Origin: Microbacterium sp. ProA8
GTDB lineage: Bacteria; Actinomycetota; Actinomycetes; Actinomycetales; Microbacteriaceae
Reading direction: 5' to 3'
Assembly: GCF_039905635.1 (NCBI RefSeq)
Contig: NZ_CP157000.1
Span: 3,968,001 to 4,032,000, forward strand
DNA: 64,000 bases
Shown here piece by piece: positions 35,201 to 44,205 of this stretch (the stretch's first letter is position 1; each line of letters begins with the position of its first letter). A program made the position numbers and the translations under genes. The notes beneath the pieces are model-generated. The model did no database searches, was not told where the DNA came from, and worked only from the letters and a program-made list of their open reading frames with translations.

Positions 35201-36007
35201 GGCCTCCCCGGTGCCGGCCACGATGGACGCCACATGCGTGCCGTGGCCGGCGGCATCCTTCGCCGTCCCGCTTCCGGTGAAGTCGCGCTCGCCGATCACG
35301 ACACCCTCGTCGAGGTCGGGGTGAGTGGTGTCGATGCCCGTGTCGAGCACGGCGACGACGGCCCCCGTGCCGTCGAGGCCCGCCTCCCATGCCGCGGGGG
35401 CGCCGATCTGCGGCGCCGAGATCGCGTCGAGCGCCTCGGTCGGGGCGTCCAGCCACACCTTCTCGACAGCGGTTCCCTCGGATGCCGCCTCGATGAGCTC
35501 AGGGGCGCCCTCGGCGGGCACGTCGCCGGAGATCGCGTCGATCGACTCGAGCGTGCGGTCGGGGTCGACCGAGAGCGCCTCCCAGTCGGCGGCGTCGGCC
35601 TTGGCGTCCGTCGGCTCGGTCGACTGCACGATGACCGGCAGGCGGTCGTCGGATGCGACCTCGGCGAGGGCCTTGACGTCGAACAGGCTCAGGTCGAGCT
35701 CCGTGGGGACGAGCTCCGCCACATCCGACGGGATGACGTAGTAGTGCTCCTCGTCGCCGTAGCTCGCGTAGCTGACCGGCGCGCCGGAATCGCGCTGCGC
35801 GGGGGCGAACTCGACGACCGGCCCGTGGGGGCCATCGTGCAGCGTCACCCGGTCGCCGGTGATGAGGGTCACCGCCTGCGCCTGCTCGGGCGGCGTCAGC
35901 TGAAAGCCCCCGCCCCCTGCGGCCGCCGTCGCGGGCAGCGCCGCTCCGACGAGCGCCGCGCATCCCACGCCCACGAGGAGCGCCTTGCCGATGGTGCTGA
36001 ATCTCAC
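32219..36007 (-). CDS. Secreted subtilisin-like serine protease (S8), large
   Basis: 1262 residues. A signal peptide (about 1-30, ending ATAAAG) and a long pro-region precede the protease domain. The catalytic residues are Asp222 (VLDTGID), His255 (GHGTHVA), the oxyanion Asn353 (AAGNEG) and Ser434 (GGTSMAAPH). A PA-like insert sits around residues 800-880 (AVAGKIALVEARP, DAGAIAVIAYG), and the C-terminus is beta-rich and adhesin-like. It should be exported and degrade extracellular protein. It is monocistronic with a long upstream region. A candidate CebR-type operator lies 127-140 bp upstream. Convergent with DUF1801. Confidence 0.88.
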   Translation of the reverse strand: MRFSTIGKALLVGVGCAALVGAALPATAAAGGGGFQLTPPEQAQAVTLITGDRVTLHDGPHGPVVEFAPAQRDSGAPVSYASYGDEEHYYVIPSDVAELVPTELDLSLFDVKALAEVASDDRLPVIVQSTEPTDAKADAADWEALSVDPDRTLESIDAISGDVPAEGAPELIEAASEGTAVEKVWLDAPTEALDAISAPQIGAPAAWEAGLDGTGAVVAVLDTGIDTTHPDLDEGVVIGERDFTGSGTAKDAAGHGTHVASIVAGTGEASGGANRGVAYGAKLLNGRVLNAAGFGETSWIIDAMEWAAAEGADVINMSLGVRGEYTDGKDPGALAIDSLSQRYDTLVVVAAGNEGTRGATTVTTPGTANSALTVGAVDEWDRLAAFSSTGPRFGDAGVKPDVTAPGAWILAARAAGTRPDLPAGDMYLHDGGTSMAAPHVAGAAAIVKAARPDLDGEALKALLMGTAQPTVGSIWQEGAGKVIIPSAIAEPLYAEPASLSVGVFASPRSTQSPRTTTVDYTNTSATPFTLYLSTAASGSDGAPAAEGTVTLSSDVVTVPAFGTASVDVTIDPRVDDPGFYTGTVTAAGPGFAPVRTVMGWQVEQNLAHLHFEALQPDGTPVISASSATLYNLDDPSMVHSVTFVEGKADVRLPLGRYAILGVLDNSKPDAELISGATLFTRDLEVTEVGDQTVVFDATKALPVTVDTEKKAQVTNIEQVLKRTLPGWGWPVQQATSFSTIVTRPGLPEQLYVLAEGELAGEETLTESWLLGAPKLDVQAVSASTTLDLAEDLRYAVTSPELKGKVSATIVDAGTGSPAELQKAAVAGKIALVEARPEAVGRVMLLNAQAQAAKDAGAIAVIAYGAHDGPYWEDVDFRAMGEFPDKSLPTLTLSREKGLELLALASAKKGAKVTGTGYGYPPYDYAFTKVEHGIPSSLSYTLDGSNTASVHSPVKAQTAGTSLQEWHMMVTDQSYIGFNRWLDEPIAERTIHYYADPAARYQHSAEAYAGGANPGEVFPTAFVGALRSYQPGETASETLLGQVVHGGLLPNPASPAQSSVRREGDTLMIDLPYRVDGDGNPNIAGPDGGTDSRFQLWVDDELYVTGEYANGSGEVPAEARTYRVLLDSDRYERWWTQSTEVSTEWSFTSSTTDALTVLPLLQLDYGVQGLDALNVAAGKRISLTPTVSHQDGSTGAAISGLKLWASYDGGRTWTTIAVTGSAGSYAASITPPKGTTKISLKSEAWDAAGSTFKETVLDAIALK

Positions 36008-36343
36008 GCCGAAACTCCTGAAGTCGCGGACGAGACGGACGCGCGGCGGCTGTTCTCTCGGCAGGGGAGGTCACCGGATGCTGCGGCGCACCGTCAGCGT
36101 CCATGCCGATCGATGGGTCGACTCAAGCAGGGCTGGGAGCGCTCCCGCAAGCGTTCCGGCAGGAATTTACAATCGTTGTAGATCCGCCCTGGCACCACCC
36201 CGTACCGATATATGTTGTGATCAGCCCCTTATCCGGCGAGACCGTATACGATCCCGCGACGGCGACACAGACTTGTAACACGAGCGACTCGGCCAGCCGA
36301 CGACGCGACAGTCCGGCGGGCCCTCACCCGTGCCCCGCGGAAG
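36008..36343. promoter_or_regulatory. Upstream region of the subtilase with LacI/CebR-like operator
   Basis: This 336-bp gene-free stretch is more AT-rich than its surroundings. TGGGAGCGCTCCCG at 36134-36147 contains a perfect 12-bp palindrome and differs by one base from the CebR consensus TGGGAGCGCTCCCA, known for cello-oligosaccharide control in actinomycetes. TACAATCGTTGTA (36168-36180) is a second near-palindrome. Several TATA-like words on the minus strand could be -10 boxes, but none stands out. Confidence 0.5.
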
Positions 36344-37126
36344 TCAGCGCAACACGCGGCCACTGACGCCCAGCGCGAGTCGCCGCGGCAGGAGGCCGGC
36401 GAGCTTCGCAGCCACGGCGTTGACCCATCCCGACACGACGCTCGCGCGACGTCCGCGATCGAGCTCGCGCACCGCCAGCCCGACGACCTGCGCCGGCGTC
36501 TGGAAGCGTCCCACCGCGGCATCCTCGGTGCCGACAACGTCGAAGAACTCGGTGCGGGTCGCCCCCGGGCTGAGCGCCAGCACCCGCAGTCCGCTTTCGC
36601 GGGTCTCGTACGCGAGCGCCTCGGTGAAGCTGAGGACGAACGCCTTCGTCGCGCCGTACACCGCCATGTTCGGACACGGCTGATAGGCGGCCGTGCTCGC
36701 GACGTTCACCAGCGAGCCGCGGCCGTCGGCGACCAGCTCCGGCAGGAGTTCGCGCGTCACCGCGACGAGGTTGGCGACATTGACCTGCACCATCTCGGCG
36801 ATCCGGCCGGCTTCGGCCTCGACGAACGCCCCCTTCATGCCGAACCCGGCGTTGTTGACGAGGGTCTGGACGCGGATGCCGCGCTCGTCGAGTGCGGCGC
36901 GGAGCGTGGCGGCGGCATCCGCCCGTGAGAGGTCGAGCGGGATCACCGTCGCCCGGATGCCGTGCGCTGCTTCGAGCCGCTCCGCGAGCTCGCGCAGACG
37001 CTCTTCGCGCCGTGCGACGAGCACGAGATCGGCGCCGCGTGCGGCGAGCTGCTCGGCGAACTCGGTGCCGAGCCCGGCACTGGCACCGGTGATGAGAGCG
37101 GTCGTGCCGCGGTAGATGACGGTCAT
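36344..37126 (-). CDS. SDR family oxidoreductase (DltE-like/short-chain dehydrogenase)
   Basis: 260 residues of a classical SDR: ALITGASAGLGTEFA, then LVNNAGFG, the catalytic Ser in VNVASTAAYQ and YGATK. Unlike most SDRs in this window, the C-terminus (RRASVVSGWVNAVAAKLAGLLPRR) is basic and partly hydrophobic, as in SDRs annotated DltE or YqjQ-like. The ATG at 37126 sits 6 bases after TACATT, a leaderless layout. Substrate unknown; the gene stands alone. Confidence 0.78.
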   Translation of the reverse strand: MTVIYRGTTALITGASAGLGTEFAEQLAARGADLVLVARREERLRELAERLEAAHGIRATVIPLDLSRADAAATLRAALDERGIRVQTLVNNAGFGMKGAFVEAEAGRIAEMVQVNVANLVAVTRELLPELVADGRGSLVNVASTAAYQPCPNMAVYGATKAFVLSFTEALAYETRESGLRVLALSPGATRTEFFDVVGTEDAAVGRFQTPAQVVGLAVRELDRGRRASVVSGWVNAVAAKLAGLLPRRLALGVSGRVLR

Positions 37127-37173
37127 GTCGCAAATGTAGACACTGACAGCATTGTTTGGGGCCGCCCGCCCGA

Positions 37174-37205
37174 GGGCTCGCCCACCTGAGGGCTCGCCCA
37201 CCTGA
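37174..37205. repeat. Tandem direct repeat of 16 bp
   Basis: GGGCTCGCCCACCTGA occurs twice in direct succession (37174-37189, 37190-37205) between the SDR promoter and the palindromic repeat that follows. No coding role. Confidence 0.6.
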
Positions 37206-37240
37206 GGACTGCCGCCGGGGCCACATCCAGCGGCCGAGAT

Positions 37241-37310
37241 CAGGTGATCCGGCGAGAACAGGACGATCCGGGCGGGATCGGCCTGCGCACGCCAGAACAC
37301 CTGTTCCGGG
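37241..37310. repeat. Palindromic repeat, copy 2 of the element at 25324
   Basis: It shares with 25324-25400 the order AGGTGATCyGG, AGAACAGGACGATC, CCTGyGC, CGCCAGA and CACCTGTTCyGGG. Its arms match less perfectly than in copy 1. It lies in the gene-free stretch between the SDR and glyS. Confidence 0.7.
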
Positions 37311-37348
37311 CAAACTCCCCAGGACGCCGGACGCCCACAGCCGGAAGC

Positions 37349-37386
37349 GACGGATGCCGCGACCCGGTCGGGTCGCGGCATCCGTC
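37349..37386 (-). terminator. glyS terminator hairpin
   Basis: A perfect 17-bp stem (37349-37365 with 37370-37386) around a 4-base loop, beginning 11 bp after the glyS stop on the minus strand. The stem word GACGGATGCCGCG is the same word that is over-abundant in coding DNA here. Confidence 0.75.
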
Positions 37387-37396
37387 GTCTTGCGGG

Positions 37397-38782
37397 TCAG
37401 GCGCCCTGGAGGCGCTCCGCGAGGTAGGCGTGCAGGCCCTCGAGCGGCACGCGCTCCTGGCCCATCGTGTCGCGGTCGCGCACGGTGACGGCGCGGTCGT
37501 CGAGCGAGTCGAAGTCGACCGTGACGCAGAACGGCGTGCCGATCTCGTCCTGGCGGCGGTAGCGGCGACCGATGGCGCCGGCGTCGTCGAAGTCGATGTT
37601 CCACTCGCCGCGGAGGTCCGCCGCCACTTCGCGGGCGATGGGCGACAGCTGCTCGTTGCGCGACAGCGGCAGCACCGCCGCCTTGACCGGCGCGAGGCGC
37701 GGGTCGAGCTTGAGCACGGTGCGGGTGTCGGTGCCGCCCTTCGCGTTCGGCGCCTCCTCCTCGTGGTAGGCGTCGACGAGGAACGCCATCATTGCGCGCG
37801 TCAGGCCGAACGAGGGCTCGATGACGTACGGGATGTACTTCTCGCCCGACGCCTGGTCGAAGTACGACAGCGACTGGCCCGAGGCCTCGGAGTGCGAGCC
37901 GAGGTCGTAGTCGGTGCGGTTGGCGACGCCCATGAGCTCGCCCCACTCCTTGCCGGCGAAGCCGAAGCGGTACTCGACGTCGATGGTGCCGGCCGAGTAG
38001 TGGGCGCGGTCCTCTTCGGGCACGTCGAACCGGCGCAGGTTGGCGGGCTCGATGCCGAGGTCGATGAACCAGTTCCAGCAGGCCTCGACCCAGTGGTCGA
38101 ACCACTCGCCGGCTTCGGCCGGAGGCGTGAAGAACTCGATCTCCATCTGCTCGAACTCGCGCGTGCGGAAGATGAAGTTTCCCGGCGTGATCTCGTTGCG
38201 GAACGCCTTGCCGACCTGGCCGATGCCGAACGGCGGCTTCTTACGGCTCGCGGTGAGCACGTTCGCGAAGTTCACGAAGATGCCCTGCGCCGTCTCGGGG
38301 CGCAGGTAGTGCAGGCCCGACTCGTCGTCGACGACACCGAGGTAGGCCTTCACGAGGCCCGAGAACGCCTTGGGCTCGGTGTACTGGCCCTTCGTGCCGC
38401 AGTTCGGGCACGGCACGTCGGCGAGGCCGTTCTCGGCCTTGCGGCCCTTGCGCGCCTCGAAGTCCTCGATGAGGTTGTCGGCGCGGAAGCGCTTGTGGCA
38501 CTGCAGGCACTCGACCAGCGGGTCGGTGAAAGTCGCGACGTGACCGGATGCCTCCCACACGCGCTTGGGCAGGATGATCGAGGAGTCGAGGCCGACCATG
38601 TCGCCCCGGCCGCGCACGAAGGTCTGCCACCACTGCCGGCGGATGTTCTCCTTGAGCTCCGTACCCAGGGGGCCGTAGTCCCACGCCGACCGGGATCCGC
38701 CGTAGATCTCACCGGCCTGGAACACGAACCCGCGATGACGGGCGAGGGCGATGACTTTGTCGAGGCGAGACTGCTCGGCCAC
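37397..38782 (-). CDS. glyS: Glycyl-tRNA synthetase (single-chain, alpha2 type)
   Basis: 461 residues, the length of the bacterial/eukaryote-like one-chain GlyRS. Class II motifs are clear: [19 protein letters not shown] and [19 protein letters not shown] (motif 1 region), [12 protein letters not shown] and [14 protein letters not shown] (motif 2), and [13 protein letters not shown] (motif 3). A CLQCHKRF ... CPNCG pair gives four Cys for a structural zinc. The GTG at 38782 follows TTGGAGCCACC. Essential for translation. It stands alone with its own terminator. Confidence 0.95.
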   Translation of the reverse strand: MAEQSRLDKVIALARHRGFVFQAGEIYGGSRSAWDYGPLGTELKENIRRQWWQTFVRGRGDMVGLDSSIILPKRVWEASGHVATFTDPLVECLQCHKRFRADNLIEDFEARKGRKAENGLADVPCPNCGTKGQYTEPKAFSGLVKAYLGVVDDESGLHYLRPETAQGIFVNFANVLTASRKKPPFGIGQVGKAFRNEITPGNFIFRTREFEQMEIEFFTPPAEAGEWFDHWVEACWNWFIDLGIEPANLRRFDVPEEDRAHYSAGTIDVEYRFGFAGKEWGELMGVANRTDYDLGSHSEASGQSLSYFDQASGEKYIPYVIEPSFGLTRAMMAFLVDAYHEEEAPNAKGGTDTRTVLKLDPRLAPVKAAVLPLSRNEQLSPIAREVAADLRGEWNIDFDDAGAIGRRYRRQDEIGTPFCVTVDFDSLDDRAVTVRDRDTMGQERVPLEGLHAYLAERLQGA

Positions 38783-38821
38783 GGTGGCTCCAATGGTCGG
38801 GTGGGGGGATGCACGAGGGTG

Positions 38822-38846
38822 CGGATGCCACGGATCGCGGCATCCG
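38822..38846 (-). terminator. Short hairpin after the gene ending at 38853
   Basis: CGGATGCC (38822-38829) pairs with GGCATCCG (38839-38846). It lies 7 bp downstream of the stop of the minus-strand membrane-protein gene. Confidence 0.45.
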
Positions 38847-38852
38847 TCGATT

Positions 38853-39893
38853 CTAGTCGCCGTGCGGCACGGGGCCGGCGTCGCCGTCGGCCCGCTCGAA
38901 CGCGCGGTCCCAGTCCTGCAGCTCTTTGCGCCGGCCCATCAGCCCGTCCAGCGACACCTGGAAGTGCAGGCCGCGGCGAGCGTTGACCTGCTTGATGTTC
39001 TCGACCAGCTCGGTCGAGAACGACGAGAGCGCGGTGCGGACTTCGCGGACGCGCTCGACGGGGTCGTCCCACAGGTCGGGATGGGTCAGGATGTCGAGCA
39101 GGTAGTCGCGGTCGAGCGCGCCGGTCAGCTTGCGCAACGTCTCGCCGTACTCCACCGCCGCGATGGGGCGCTGACCCTCTTCGCCCTTTCGATCCAGGCG
39201 TTCGAACAGCTCCGTCGTGTTCTGGGCGATGAGTCCGACCTGCGCGGCGACCTCGCCCGCCTGGGCGACGCCGGCCGCGCCGGCGCGCGCGTACTCGGCG
39301 GTCAGCGCCTGCAGCGTCTGCACGTGGGTGCGCACCGGCTCGGGCAGCGGCGCGTGGCCGGCGGCGGGCCGGTTGCGGCGGCGGGCGCGGGACCGCGCGA
39401 TGCCGAAGACGGCCCCGCCTGCCGCGAGGAGCACGGCCACGCCGAGGGCGATGCCGATGAACGGGCCGGCGTCGCTCGGGCCCGCCGGGGAATCCGGCGT
39501 CGTCGCGACCACGCCCTGGATCGTCTCGATGAGTGCGGTCTCGACGTCGCCGGCCTGTCCCTCCGCCTCGTTGGCGATGCGCATCGCCTCGCCCTGCTCG
39601 AGCACGCGCGAGCCCGCCGACAGATTGTCGCCGACGGCCACGATGATCGTCTGGCATTCGGGATGGGCCGCGGCGAGCTGCGCCACGATCTCTGGACCGG
39701 ATGCCTCGATCCCGGCGTTGTCGGAGAACACCGCGATGCCGATCGACTCATCGCCGATCTGCGCCTCCAGCTGGTCTTCCAACGCCGCCGCATCCGGCAC
39801 CTCGGACGAGACGTAGACGCCGTCCTCGCCGATGCCCTCGACGGCATCGTCCACGTACCCCTGCCCGTCGGCTGCCACGATCATCCGGGTCAC
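38853..39893 (-). CDS. Single-pass membrane protein of unknown function, partner of VWA lipoprotein
   Basis: 346 residues. The N-terminal 130 or so residues ([35 protein letters not shown]) look like a small alpha/beta extracytoplasmic domain, perhaps TPM-like. One membrane helix follows (about 150-172, [20 protein letters not shown]), then a helical, charged cytoplasmic domain. No catalytic motif recognised. The GTG at 39893 begins 2 bp after the VWA gene stop, so the two are co-translated and may form a membrane-surface pair. Confidence 0.6.
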   Translation of the reverse strand: MTRMIVAADGQGYVDDAVEGIGEDGVYVSSEVPDAAALEDQLEAQIGDESIGIAVFSDNAGIEASGPEIVAQLAAAHPECQTIIVAVGDNLSAGSRVLEQGEAMRIANEAEGQAGDVETALIETIQGVVATTPDSPAGPSDAGPFIGIALGVAVLLAAGGAVFGIARSRARRRNRPAAGHAPLPEPVRTHVQTLQALTAEYARAGAAGVAQAGEVAAQVGLIAQNTTELFERLDRKGEEGQRPIAAVEYGETLRKLTGALDRDYLLDILTHPDLWDDPVERVREVRTALSSFSTELVENIKQVNARRGLHFQVSLDGLMGRRKELQDWDRAFERADGDAGPVPHGD

Positions 39894-39895
39894 GC

Positions 39896-41770
39896 CTAGA
39901 AGTTGTTGATCACGGACGCGAACACGAGGTCGATCTTCGCGGCGTCCGACGCGTCGAACCACTGGCCGCCGGTCGCCTCGGCGATGCGCTGCAGCGCGGC
40001 GGTGTCGGCGCCCTCGCCGTACGCGATCGGGAAGATCCGCACCGGCGCTTCGTCGCCGCCCTCGCGCGCGGACGCGCCGATCCGGGCGACGAGCGAGTCG
40101 AGCGAGATCGTCGAGTCGGTGTCCTGGCCGTCCGACAGCAGCACGATGGCGTTGATGCGGCCGGGCTCGGCGCGCGCCATCATCTCGTCGTACGCCGCGG
40201 CGACGGCGTCGTAGAGCGGGGTGCCGTCGCGGTGGGCGAACCGCAGGTCGTCGAGCGAGGCATCCACCGATTCACGGTCGGAGGCGAGCGGCTCGACCCC
40301 GCGCAGCACGACGATGTTCTGGCCGGCCTCGGACTCGACACCCGTCGTGAAGGCCCAGACGCCGACCTCGTCGGAGGAGCGGAAGTGCCCGAGGGTGGAC
40401 TGCGCGCCCTCGATGGCGCCGTCGAGCTTGGAGCGGCCGTCGCCGATCGCCTCGTCCATCGAGCCGGAGATGTCGATCACCTCGAGCACCGACGACGGCT
40501 TGCGGATCTGCGTCCACTGGTCGATCGCCGCGGAGACGACATCCACGGCGGGCTTGGGCAGGGTGACCGCGGGGCCGGCCGGGTCGACGCCGTACTCGGC
40601 GGTGAACAGCTCGCCGAGCGGCGCGTCGGCGTCCAGCGGCCGGAACCCGTACTCGGGCAGGATCTCCTGCGCGGCATCCGTCTGCAGGAAGGCGGCGAAG
40701 GCCGCACCCGCCGTGGCCTGCACGTCCGTCACCCAGTCGGCGCCGAGCACCGTGATGGGGTTGTCCGACCACATCGAGCCGCCCGAGGGGTAGACCGCGA
40801 CCAGCTTCTCTTTCGGCGGTGTCAGCGTCTCGCCCGGCTGCACGGTGTGCGAGTCGGGGTTGCCCTGGTTGTAGTTGAGCAGCGACGTCTCTTCGAGCGC
40901 CACGGCTGAGACGTACCCCGAGCCGCCGGCGCCGTTCTGGGTCTCGTCGTACAGCCGCGTCAGCACCTTGCCGGTGGTGTCGCCGTAGTGGATCACGCAC
41001 TCCTCGAAGACGCGGGAGAACTCCGCCGCGGCCGCGACGTCCTCCGCCGTGAGATCGGACGACTTGCCGGATGCCTCGTACGACTGCATCAGGATCGCCG
41101 AGAGCCCCGTCGTCGAGGTGTTCGGATTCGTCTTCGAGATCTTGAACGAGCCCCAGAGCGGCTTGCCGACGCTGGCCCAGCCCTGCGGGTCCTGGCAGAG
41201 CGCCTCGAAGTCGGCGATGCCGATCTCGGTGCCGGGCCAGCCGAGCGCCTTGGCCATCGTCTCGGGCACCCCGAACACGACGGGCGTGTGGGTGAAGGAC
41301 TCGGGCTCGCCGACGAGGGAGGCGGATGCCGCGGCCGCGACCCGGTCGGTCCAGACCGTCGATGCGGGCGACCACATGGTGGGCCAGCGGCGCGGGTTCT
41401 CGTCGGGCCAGTCTCCGCCCGAGGTGAGGAACCGCGTCGCGTCGCCCGACGAGACGTTGATCGGGTGCACGGTGGCGCATTCGTCGAGCTCCTCGTGCTG
41501 CGGCGACTCCTTGAAGGCGTCGGCGAGCGCGTCGAGCATGTTGACCTTCTCGGACGAGGTGGCGACCACCACGCTCGTGCAGCCGTCGTCGGCGAAGTCG
41601 CCGTCGCCGAGGCCGCCGCCATCGGGCCCGTCGCCCGTGCACGCGGCGAGCGCGAGCGCGGCCACCACCAGCACGGCTCCCACGGCTGTCGCGCGGGCGG
41701 CACGGCGACTGCTCGGCGTCGGCGTCGACGGGGCGGAAGGGACGGACGGTCGCGGCTGGCGAGGGACCAT
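39896..41770 (-). CDS. Lipoprotein with substrate-binding-like and von Willebrand A domains
   Basis: 624 residues. A basic N-terminus and hydrophobic stretch end in the lipobox LALAAC (Cys44), so it should be a lipoprotein facing outward. The middle resembles an extracellular solute-binding protein (SBP type: VFGVPETMAKALGWPG, GSGYVSAVALEETSLLNYN). The C-terminus is a VWA domain with an intact MIDAS (Asp433, Ser435, Ser437 in DISGSMD, Thr about 517 in DGTPLYD, Asp in LLSDGQD). It may sense or hold a ligand and bind metal-dependent partners. Upstream of, and coupled to, the single-pass membrane protein gene. Confidence 0.75.
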   Translation of the reverse strand: MVPRQPRPSVPSAPSTPTPSSRRAARATAVGAVLVVAALALAACTGDGPDGGGLGDGDFADDGCTSVVVATSSEKVNMLDALADAFKESPQHEELDECATVHPINVSSGDATRFLTSGGDWPDENPRRWPTMWSPASTVWTDRVAAAASASLVGEPESFTHTPVVFGVPETMAKALGWPGTEIGIADFEALCQDPQGWASVGKPLWGSFKISKTNPNTSTTGLSAILMQSYEASGKSSDLTAEDVAAAAEFSRVFEECVIHYGDTTGKVLTRLYDETQNGAGGSGYVSAVALEETSLLNYNQGNPDSHTVQPGETLTPPKEKLVAVYPSGGSMWSDNPITVLGADWVTDVQATAGAAFAAFLQTDAAQEILPEYGFRPLDADAPLGELFTAEYGVDPAGPAVTLPKPAVDVVSAAIDQWTQIRKPSSVLEVIDISGSMDEAIGDGRSKLDGAIEGAQSTLGHFRSSDEVGVWAFTTGVESEAGQNIVVLRGVEPLASDRESVDASLDDLRFAHRDGTPLYDAVAAAYDEMMARAEPGRINAIVLLSDGQDTDSTISLDSLVARIGASAREGGDEAPVRIFPIAYGEGADTAALQRIAEATGGQWFDASDAAKIDLVFASVINNF

Positions 41771-41823
41771 GGGTACAGAGTAAGTCCCGCGCCGACACGA
41801 CGCACCACGCCGACGGCGGGCGC

Positions 41824-43188
41824 TCACACCTCGCGCAGCGCGTGGCGGTCGAGTTCGGTGACGGACGTGTTCCCGGACAGCCCCAGCGTGATGTCGAGCT
41901 CGGCGAGGACGTTGCGCACCACCTCGCGCACGCCTGCCTCGCCGGCGATCCCGAGGCCGTACGCGTACGGCCTGCCGAGGGCCACGGCAGTGGCCCCGAG
42001 GGCGAGCGCGATGAAGACGTCGGAGCCCTGGCGCACGCCGGAGTCGAAGACGATCGGCACGCGGCCCGCGACCCGTTCGACGATGGTGGGCAGCACCTCC
42101 AGCGTGGGCACGGACTGGTCGATCTGGCGGCCGCCGTGATTGGAGATCCAGATGCCGTCCATCCCGGCATCGAGGGCGCGGATCGCGTCGTCGGGATGCA
42201 CGATGCCCTTCAGGATGATCGGCAGCGACGTCCACTGCCGGGCCTTGGCGAGATCGTCCCAGGTCAGCGCGGGCGTCGAGAAGACGTCGAGGAAGGTCTC
42301 GACCGCGGCGCGCGGCAGCGGCGAGCGCAGGTTGTCGCGCATGCTGGTCGAGCCCGTCAGCACGGCGCCCTTGCGGGCGATGCGCACCCCGGCGGCCACC
42401 GCCTTCGGGGTGAGCCTGACCGGCGGCGCGGGCGGGGCCGCGGCATCCGTCCCCCCGTTCGCGGCAGCGGCCGACGACCGCGACCGCTCGCGCACCAGCT
42501 GCTGGAAGACGGGGTCGCTCGTGTACTGGGCGATGCCCATGGCTCGGGTGAACGGCAGGTAGGCGAGGTCGAGGTCGCGCGAGCGCCAGCCGAGCAGGTG
42601 GGTGTCGAGCGTCACCACGATCGCTTCGCAGCCGGATGCCTCGGCTCGCCGCAGCAGCGAGGCGTTCAGCTCGTCGGAGGCCGACCAGTAGAGCTGGAAC
42701 AGCCGCGATCCGGTCGGTGCCGCGTCGCGCACCTTCTCCATCGGGACGGATGCCTGATTCGAGAGCGTGCACGGGACCCCGAGGGCTGCCGCCGCCCGCG
42801 CCACGGCGAGGTCGGCCGCGGGGTGGGCCAGCTCCATGACGCCCAGCGGCGCGAGCAGCAGCGGCGTCGGGCGTCGCACCCCGAGGAAGTCGATCGACAG
42901 GTCGCGCGACGACACGTCCCGGAGCGGCCGGGGCCACACCTGCCACCGCTCGAACGCGGCCCGGTTGGCGGCGACGGTGCGCTCGGCGCCCGCTCCCCCG
43001 GCGATGTAGGCGTAGGCCTCGGCGCTGAGCGCCTTGCGGGCGGCGGCTTCGAGGGCGTCGGCGTCGACGGGCACGCGAGGGCGCGTGCCGCTGATGCCGG
43101 CGCGGTAGATCTCGGACTGTGCCCGGCGCGAGACGCCGCGCGATGCGGCGACGGGGTCGTCGGGAGGGGCGGCGCTGCCTTGAGCCAT
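41824..43188 (-). CDS. FMN-dependent alpha-hydroxy-acid oxidase (lactate 2-monooxygenase-like)
   Basis: 454 residues of the FMN 2-hydroxyacid dehydrogenase family. Blocks: YAYIAGGAGAERTVAANRAAF, PLLLAPLGVMELAHP, LFQLYWSA, LTWDDLAKARQWTSLPIILKG and the catalytic WISNHGGRQID with its His. A DSGVRQGSDVFIALALGA segment completes the FMN site. The length and a small insert around residues 235-250 (Ala/Pro-rich) suit lactate 2-monooxygenase or a related oxidase more than the short LldD. It oxidises L-lactate or a similar acid. Monocistronic, ending just after the VWA gene start. Confidence 0.78.
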   Translation of the reverse strand: MAQGSAAPPDDPVAASRGVSRRAQSEIYRAGISGTRPRVPVDADALEAAARKALSAEAYAYIAGGAGAERTVAANRAAFERWQVWPRPLRDVSSRDLSIDFLGVRRPTPLLLAPLGVMELAHPAADLAVARAAAALGVPCTLSNQASVPMEKVRDAAPTGSRLFQLYWSASDELNASLLRRAEASGCEAIVVTLDTHLLGWRSRDLDLAYLPFTRAMGIAQYTSDPVFQQLVRERSRSSAAAANGGTDAAAPPAPPVRLTPKAVAAGVRIARKGAVLTGSTSMRDNLRSPLPRAAVETFLDVFSTPALTWDDLAKARQWTSLPIILKGIVHPDDAIRALDAGMDGIWISNHGGRQIDQSVPTLEVLPTIVERVAGRVPIVFDSGVRQGSDVFIALALGATAVALGRPYAYGLGIAGEAGVREVVRNVLAELDITLGLSGNTSVTELDRHALREV

Positions 43189-43220
43189 GCGGTCAGCCTA
43201 CGCAGGGCAGGCCGAGCCGG

Positions 43221-44189
43221 TCAGCTGCCGAAGCCGCACCAGTCGCCGACCCAGGTGAGGATGCGGCCGCGCATCTCGTCACCGACGAAGAGCGTGAACT
43301 CGCCGGACTCACCCCCGTGCTCCACACGCACATCGAAGATGGTGCCGCGCTTGTCCTCCAGCACCGCGTGCGGGTCGCAGCGGAACGGCAGCAGCGGGAT
43401 CTGCACGACGACCGGCTCCGTGTCCGTGGCGAGGACGGTCAGGCCGAGCGGGTGCAGCTCTTCCTGCGCGGACGAGCCCGCGAACTCCAGCAGGTTCGTA
43501 CGCTCCAGCCCGACGACGGTGGCCTCGCCGGCGCCGGTGGGGGTCACGGTCAGCTCGAGCGCGGCGGGTTCGCCGGGCGGCGAGGGCTGGAAGCCGGTGA
43601 ATGCCAGGGTCGCGGCATCCGCCATCCGCTCCTGAAGGCACTCGCGGGCGTGCAGCGGCGCGAGGAAGCCGAGTGCGTCGGGAGCCGGCACCGTGACCTC
43701 GGCAGACGACGACTCCCCGACGAGCTCGAGCACCACTTCCGCCTCTGCGTCGTCGGGCGCAGTGCAGTCGACGGACGGCAGCTGCACGCGGATGTCGACC
43801 ATCCCGCCGGGGCGGACGGTGCTCGCCCGATCGGCGATCACCCGCGTGGCCGGGCCGTCGAACCGCGGGTCGTCGACCCGCACGTCTCTCACCATGATCG
43901 GCGTATCCGACCCGTTCAGGACGCGCACCTGCGCCTGCCGCGGCGCCACGTCGGCGCGCAGCTGCGCGATCTCGACCGTCACGCCCTCCGGCAGGGTGGG
44001 CGTGGGGTCGGGAGTCGCCGCGGGCGGTCCGGCGCATCCCGAGACCACGAGTCCGGTGGCCACCACCGCTGCCGCCACGGCCCGCCGGGCACGCACCGTT
44101 CTCAGCACCGCCGCGAGACGCGCGCCCGGCGAGGCGGCCGGGGGCGGCATCCGTTCCGCCTTCCTGAGAACGGCACGTGCGGCGGACAT
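43221..44189 (-). CDS. Predicted lipoprotein of unknown function
   Basis: 322 residues. A long basic N-region precedes a hydrophobic stretch and a lipobox (VVSGCAG), so the mature protein begins about Cys52 and is anchored outside. Mature domains appear beta-rich with paired Cys (VDCTAP, ARECLQ, FRCDPH, WCGFGS) that may form disulfides. No recognised family. ATG 44189 is taken; an ATG at 44150 would give a shorter N-region. It lies 16 bp downstream of menC, perhaps co-transcribed. Confidence 0.6.
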   Translation of the reverse strand: MSAARAVLRKAERMPPPAASPGARLAAVLRTVRARRAVAAAVVATGLVVSGCAGPPAATPDPTPTLPEGVTVEIAQLRADVAPRQAQVRVLNGSDTPIMVRDVRVDDPRFDGPATRVIADRASTVRPGGMVDIRVQLPSVDCTAPDDAEAEVVLELVGESSSAEVTVPAPDALGFLAPLHARECLQERMADAATLAFTGFQPSPPGEPAALELTVTPTGAGEATVVGLERTNLLEFAGSSAQEELHPLGLTVLATDTEPVVVQIPLLPFRCDPHAVLEDKRGTIFDVRVEHGGESGEFTLFVGDEMRGRILTWVGDWCGFGS

Positions 44190-44205
44190 CCTGGGGACTC
44201 CGCGG

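Noticed and set aside
36103-36366. An 87-codon frame on the plus strand in the subtilase upstream region
   Set aside because: No ribosome-binding site, ordinary composition for a random frame, and it overlaps the candidate operator and the end of the SDR gene.
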